DNA of 64,000 bases from NCBI GenBank assembly GCA_028708865.1, contig JAQVYA010000001.1, positions 1-64,000 of the forward strand, given 5' to 3'. The DNA is from Desulfovibrio sp. (GTDB taxonomy: Bacteria > Desulfobacterota > Desulfovibrionia > Desulfovibrionales > Desulfovibrionaceae). Below the pieces are notes generated by a model. The model had not been told where the DNA came from. It searched no databases and saw only the letters and a list, made by a program, of their open reading frames with translations. How positions within the stretch are numbered: position 1 is the stretch's first letter; each line of letters begins with the position of its first letter. Made by a program: the position numbers and the translations under genes. Below, piece after piece: positions 61,660 through 64,000 of this stretch.

Positions 61660-62547
61660 ATGGATTTCAGAAAACTAGAAGCATTTTGCAAAGTATATGA
61701 GTTGCGCAGCTTTTCAGGTGCCGGGCAAGAGCTTCATCTTTCCCAACCAACCATCAGCGCACATGTGGCTGCCTTGGAAGACCGCCTGGGGCTGCCGCTG
61801 TTTGATCGCCTGGGCCGCAGTGTGCTCCCCACCCATGCCGGAGACGTGCTTTATCGGGAAGCCTCGGGCATTTTCGGCACGTTGCGCCGTGTGGAGGCTG
61901 AACTTTCTCTGCTTCGGGACGAGGTGGCCGGAGAACTGGTCATTGGCGGGAGCACCATTCCTGCCACATACATCTTACCTCGGCTCATGGCCCGCTTTCT
62001 TGGTCTGCATCCACTGGTGCGTATGGAGTTGCGCACCGGGGATACGGATCAGGTGACTCAGATGGTGGCGGACGGCACTCTGGACGCTGCCGTGGTGGGG
62101 TCGCGTCCCACCCTGCGTGGACTTGTGGCCGAGGCGCTGTTTACTGATCGACTTTGCGTGGTCGCTGCCCCGGACTTCGCGGTGCCGGACGTGCCATTGA
62201 CTGCTTGGCCCTGGATTCGCAGGGAAAAGGGGTCAGGAACCCGTCGGGCCTTTGAACGGGTACTGGCATCCAACGGTATGGATCCGAGCTCTGGGAGCTG
62301 CGTTTGTAGTGTGTATGGCACAGAGGCGGCCCTGCGCATGGCCGCGGCCGGGGCCGGAGTGGCCGCGGTCTCGGGCCGTGCCTGTGCCGGACTGGTGGAA
62401 CGGGGCGAGTTAAAGCTGGTGGATTGTGGGCTGAGCGGTCTGGAACGACGGTTTTATCTGCTGCGTCATGAATCGCGTCGGGCTTTTCCAGCGGCCACAG
62501 CATTCATGGCCTTTCTCCGGGAACACGCTGAGCACCATGTTGAATAA
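61660..62547 (+). CDS. LysR-family transcriptional regulator
   Basis: The 295-residue protein has an N-terminal winged helix-turn-helix (about 1-60, SGAGQELHLSQPTISAHVAALEDRLG region) and a CysB/CbbR-like effector domain (about 88-290). The N-terminal sequence MDFRKLEAFCKVYELRSFS resembles LysR proteins of sulfate reducers that are linked with selenium metabolism, but no selenium genes are nearby and I do not assign that role. AAGGA precedes the ATG. It converges on mqnA. Confidence 0.85.
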   Translation: MDFRKLEAFCKVYELRSFSGAGQELHLSQPTISAHVAALEDRLGLPLFDRLGRSVLPTHAGDVLYREASGIFGTLRRVEAELSLLRDEVAGELVIGGSTIPATYILPRLMARFLGLHPLVRMELRTGDTDQVTQMVADGTLDAAVVGSRPTLRGLVAEALFTDRLCVVAAPDFAVPDVPLTAWPWIRREKGSGTRRAFERVLASNGMDPSSGSCVCSVYGTEAALRMAAAGAGVAAVSGRACAGLVERGELKLVDCGLSGLERRFYLLRHESRRAFPAATAFMAFLREHAEHHVE

Positions 62548-62610
62548 TTGTCGAATTTGAGATCCCCCGAGCATTCATTTCGAGTGCCGTCTTTGAGTCC
62601 CTCATGAATT

Positions 62611-62656
62611 GGGCCGCCTCCTGAGAGTGGTGAAAAACTTCTCCCGGAAGCGGCCC
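62611..62656. other. Inverted repeat between the LysR and mqnA genes
   Basis: GGGCCGC (62611-62617) pairs with GCGGCCC (62650-62656), extended inward by TCC/GGA after one mismatch. It lies between two convergent genes, but no T-run follows on either strand, so it is at best a weak terminator. Confidence 0.35.
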
Positions 62657-62702
62657 AGTGCGGCTTGTCGGATTTTCCCAACCTGCCCATGCGGGGAGTC
62701 CG

Positions 62703-63542
62703 TCAGGACAGGGATGCGAATTCCAGGGGCGGCGCCTTTGGGATGATCCCGCATTGCTGGAGCATCGCAAAGAAGCGTTGCAATCCCTGCTGTTCCCGTT
62801 CTCCAAGATTATATGATAATCCATTGAAATAAGAGCACATTTCCAGTGTGTCCAGGGAGGAACCCTGTGCGGCCAGTCCGCACATGTCGGAAAGGTGTTC
62901 CTGCCCCCACTCTTTGGCGGCGATCAGTTGCCGCATGGCCTGCTCGAGCGGGCGCTGGTGTGTTTCCCAAGCTGCACGGCGCACAATCCAAACTCCGAAA
63001 ATGAAGGGCAGGCCAGTCCATTCCAGCCATTCCTGGCCCAGGTCGTATATGTAGGGATAGTCCGGGTGCCGTCGCAAGTTCAGGGCTTCATCGCCGATGG
63101 CCAGAATGGCGGGAGGGCGTTGTCCCGAGGCAAGCAGCGCTGTGGCGTCCCCACTTTCAAATCCGGCGTGGACCTTGTAGCGTCGGTCCAGCAGCATCCG
63201 GAGCAGGGCGGCCGAGGTGTGTGTCTGGGCGCTGACCAGAACGTTTTGGCCCTCCAGTGAGGCCACTGGATTTTGGGTGAGCAGCAAAACACTCTGCACA
63301 GGCCCGTGGCAGCCAATAGCCAGGTCCGGCACGAGAAGATAGCGCTGGGGTCGGCGTGCGTATTCTATGCTGGAGTTGGCGGAAAGGTGCAGCTCGCCGC
63401 GGCGCATCTGTTCATTGAGTTCGGCGGGCACTCCGGAGACGATTTCCAGGTCGTGCCGCACCAAGCTTTGTTCCAGGGGATGATAGATGGGCAGGACATT
63501 GAGGTATCCGATTTTGCCCAGTCGCAAAGGGGAGGAGGTCAT
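62703..63542 (-). CDS. mqnA: Chorismate dehydratase MqnA (futalosine pathway)
   Basis: The 279-residue periplasmic-binding-protein-fold enzyme dehydrates chorismate to 3-enolpyruvyl-benzoate, the first step of futalosine-dependent menaquinone synthesis. The N-terminal LGKIGYLNVLPIY (about 8-20), ISSNSS-like SANSSIEYAR (near 54), and DLGQEWLEWTGLPFIFGVW (near 166-184) match the family. Its ATG overlaps the mqnC stop (ATGA), so the two are coupled. Confidence 0.9.
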   Translation of the reverse strand: MTSSPLRLGKIGYLNVLPIYHPLEQSLVRHDLEIVSGVPAELNEQMRRGELHLSANSSIEYARRPQRYLLVPDLAIGCHGPVQSVLLLTQNPVASLEGQNVLVSAQTHTSAALLRMLLDRRYKVHAGFESGDATALLASGQRPPAILAIGDEALNLRRHPDYPYIYDLGQEWLEWTGLPFIFGVWIVRRAAWETHQRPLEQAMRQLIAAKEWGQEHLSDMCGLAAQGSSLDTLEMCSYFNGLSYNLGEREQQGLQRFFAMLQQCGIIPKAPPLEFASLS

Positions 63543-64000
63543 GTTCGAATCACCGGTTCATAGGTCATGGTGCGTTGCATAGGGGTATATCCGGCGGCCT
63601 GGATCAGGCGGTGAATTTCCTTGCGTGTGAGCCGGAAGGACACGCCGGCGGCCTTGACCACATTTTCCTCGATCATCAAAGAGCCGAAGTCGTTTCCGCC
63701 GAAAAATAAGGCTAATTGGGCGATTTTTGGCCCCATGGTAACCCAGGAGACCTGAATATTGTCGATATTGTCCAGGACGATGCGAGAGAGGGCCAACATG
63801 CGCAGATATTCGGGAGCTGTTGCTGGGCGGGCTTTGATGTTGGTGTTTTCGGGTTGGAAGGTCCAGGGAATGAAGGCCGTGAAGCCATGTGTGCGTTCTT
63901 GCAGGCGGCGCACGGCGAATAAGTGAGCCAGGCGGTCCTCCTCCTGTTCCTCGTGTCCGAACATCATGGTGGCGGTGGTCCGCAGGCCCTGGCGATGAGC
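63539..64000 (-). CDS. mqnC: Dehypoxanthine futalosine cyclase MqnC, C-terminal part (runs off the right edge)
   Basis: The frame is open through the right edge, so only the C-terminal 153 codons are visible. AHRQGLRTTATMMFGHEEQEEDRLAHLF-type sequence, followed by GFTAFIPWTFQPENTNI, VSWVTMGPKIAQLALFFGGNDFGS and MIEENVVKAAGVS-type motifs, matches the radical-SAM MqnC/MqnE/CofH group; the WVTMGPKIAQLALFFG form and adjacency to mqnA favour MqnC. The radical-SAM CxxxCxxC site is outside the window. Confidence 0.85.
   Translation of the reverse strand, partial: AHRQGLRTTATMMFGHEEQEEDRLAHLFAVRRLQERTHGFTAFIPWTFQPENTNIKARPATAPEYLRMLALSRIVLDNIDNIQVSWVTMGPKIAQLALFFGGNDFGSLMIEENVVKAAGVSFRLTRKEIHRLIQAAGYTPMQRTMTYEPVIRT

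Overview
This 64 kb window looks like chromosomal DNA of a Gram-negative, anaerobic sulfate reducer of the Desulfovibrio type (order Desulfovibrionales). The evidence is a monocistronic dsrC with its two C-terminal cysteines, hydrogenase maturation genes hypD and hypE, futalosine-pathway menaquinone genes (mqnA, and mqnC running off the right edge), Kdo/LPS genes (kdsB, waaA), high-GC coding sequence, and an rplKAJL-rpoBC-str-S10-spc-alpha superoperon in the deltaproteobacterial order. No genus can be fixed from the sequence alone. I saw no CRISPR array, insertion sequence, prophage or origin.

Layout. 1-1.7 kb (minus): two-component/chemotaxis-like module of a response regulator, an HPt-STAS protein and the start of a CheA-type kinase that has no HPt domain at its own N-terminus. 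1.8-2.4 kb: TrmH-like methyltransferase. 2.5-6.2 kb (plus): overlapping operon for a Fec/Btu-type metal(lophore) ABC importer (binding protein, permease, ATPase) followed by an FmdE-family protein. 6.2-10.6 kb (minus): glycogen block (NUDIX, glgA, a stand-alone CBM48 protein, glgB). 10.6-11.1 kb: AT-rich gene-free patch with a minus-strand terminator. 11.1-12.6 kb: hybrid sensor kinase broken by a one-base frameshift. 12.7-23.2 kb: housekeeping and envelope genes (tsaC-like, GT2, pdxA, a FAD protein, a TPR protein, carA, kdsB, waaA, ddl, an HD hydrolase), most of the minus-strand ones overlapping. 23.3-26.3 kb: dsrC, then hypDE. 26.4-29.1 kb: exported YbjN-like protein, then a Na+/solute symporter with its small accessory protein. 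29.2-30.2 kb: tRNA-dihydrouridine synthase.

30.3-61.6 kb is one long plus-strand gene-expression region: tRNA-Thr/Tyr/Gly/Thr, tuf, rpmG, tRNA-Trp, secE, nusG, rplKAJL, rpoBC; then rpsL, rpsG, fusA; then the S10, spc and alpha operons with secY, map, rpoA and rplQ. Terminators or leaders punctuate it after rplA (L10 leader), after rplL, after rpoC, before rpsJ and after rplQ. 61.7-64 kb: a LysR regulator convergent with mqnA-mqnC.

The most interesting signal is upstream of the symporter. A 29-codon open frame with seven Phe codons within nine is followed by a strong intrinsic terminator and a competing 9-bp antiterminator helix. This is the architecture of a phenylalanine-sensing transcription attenuator, and it suggests that this uncharacterised symporter handles an aromatic amino acid or related compound. 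Other points of note are the split CheA/HPt-STAS module, the frameshifted kinase, the FecBCD-FmdE operon, and nested hairpins ahead of rpsJ.
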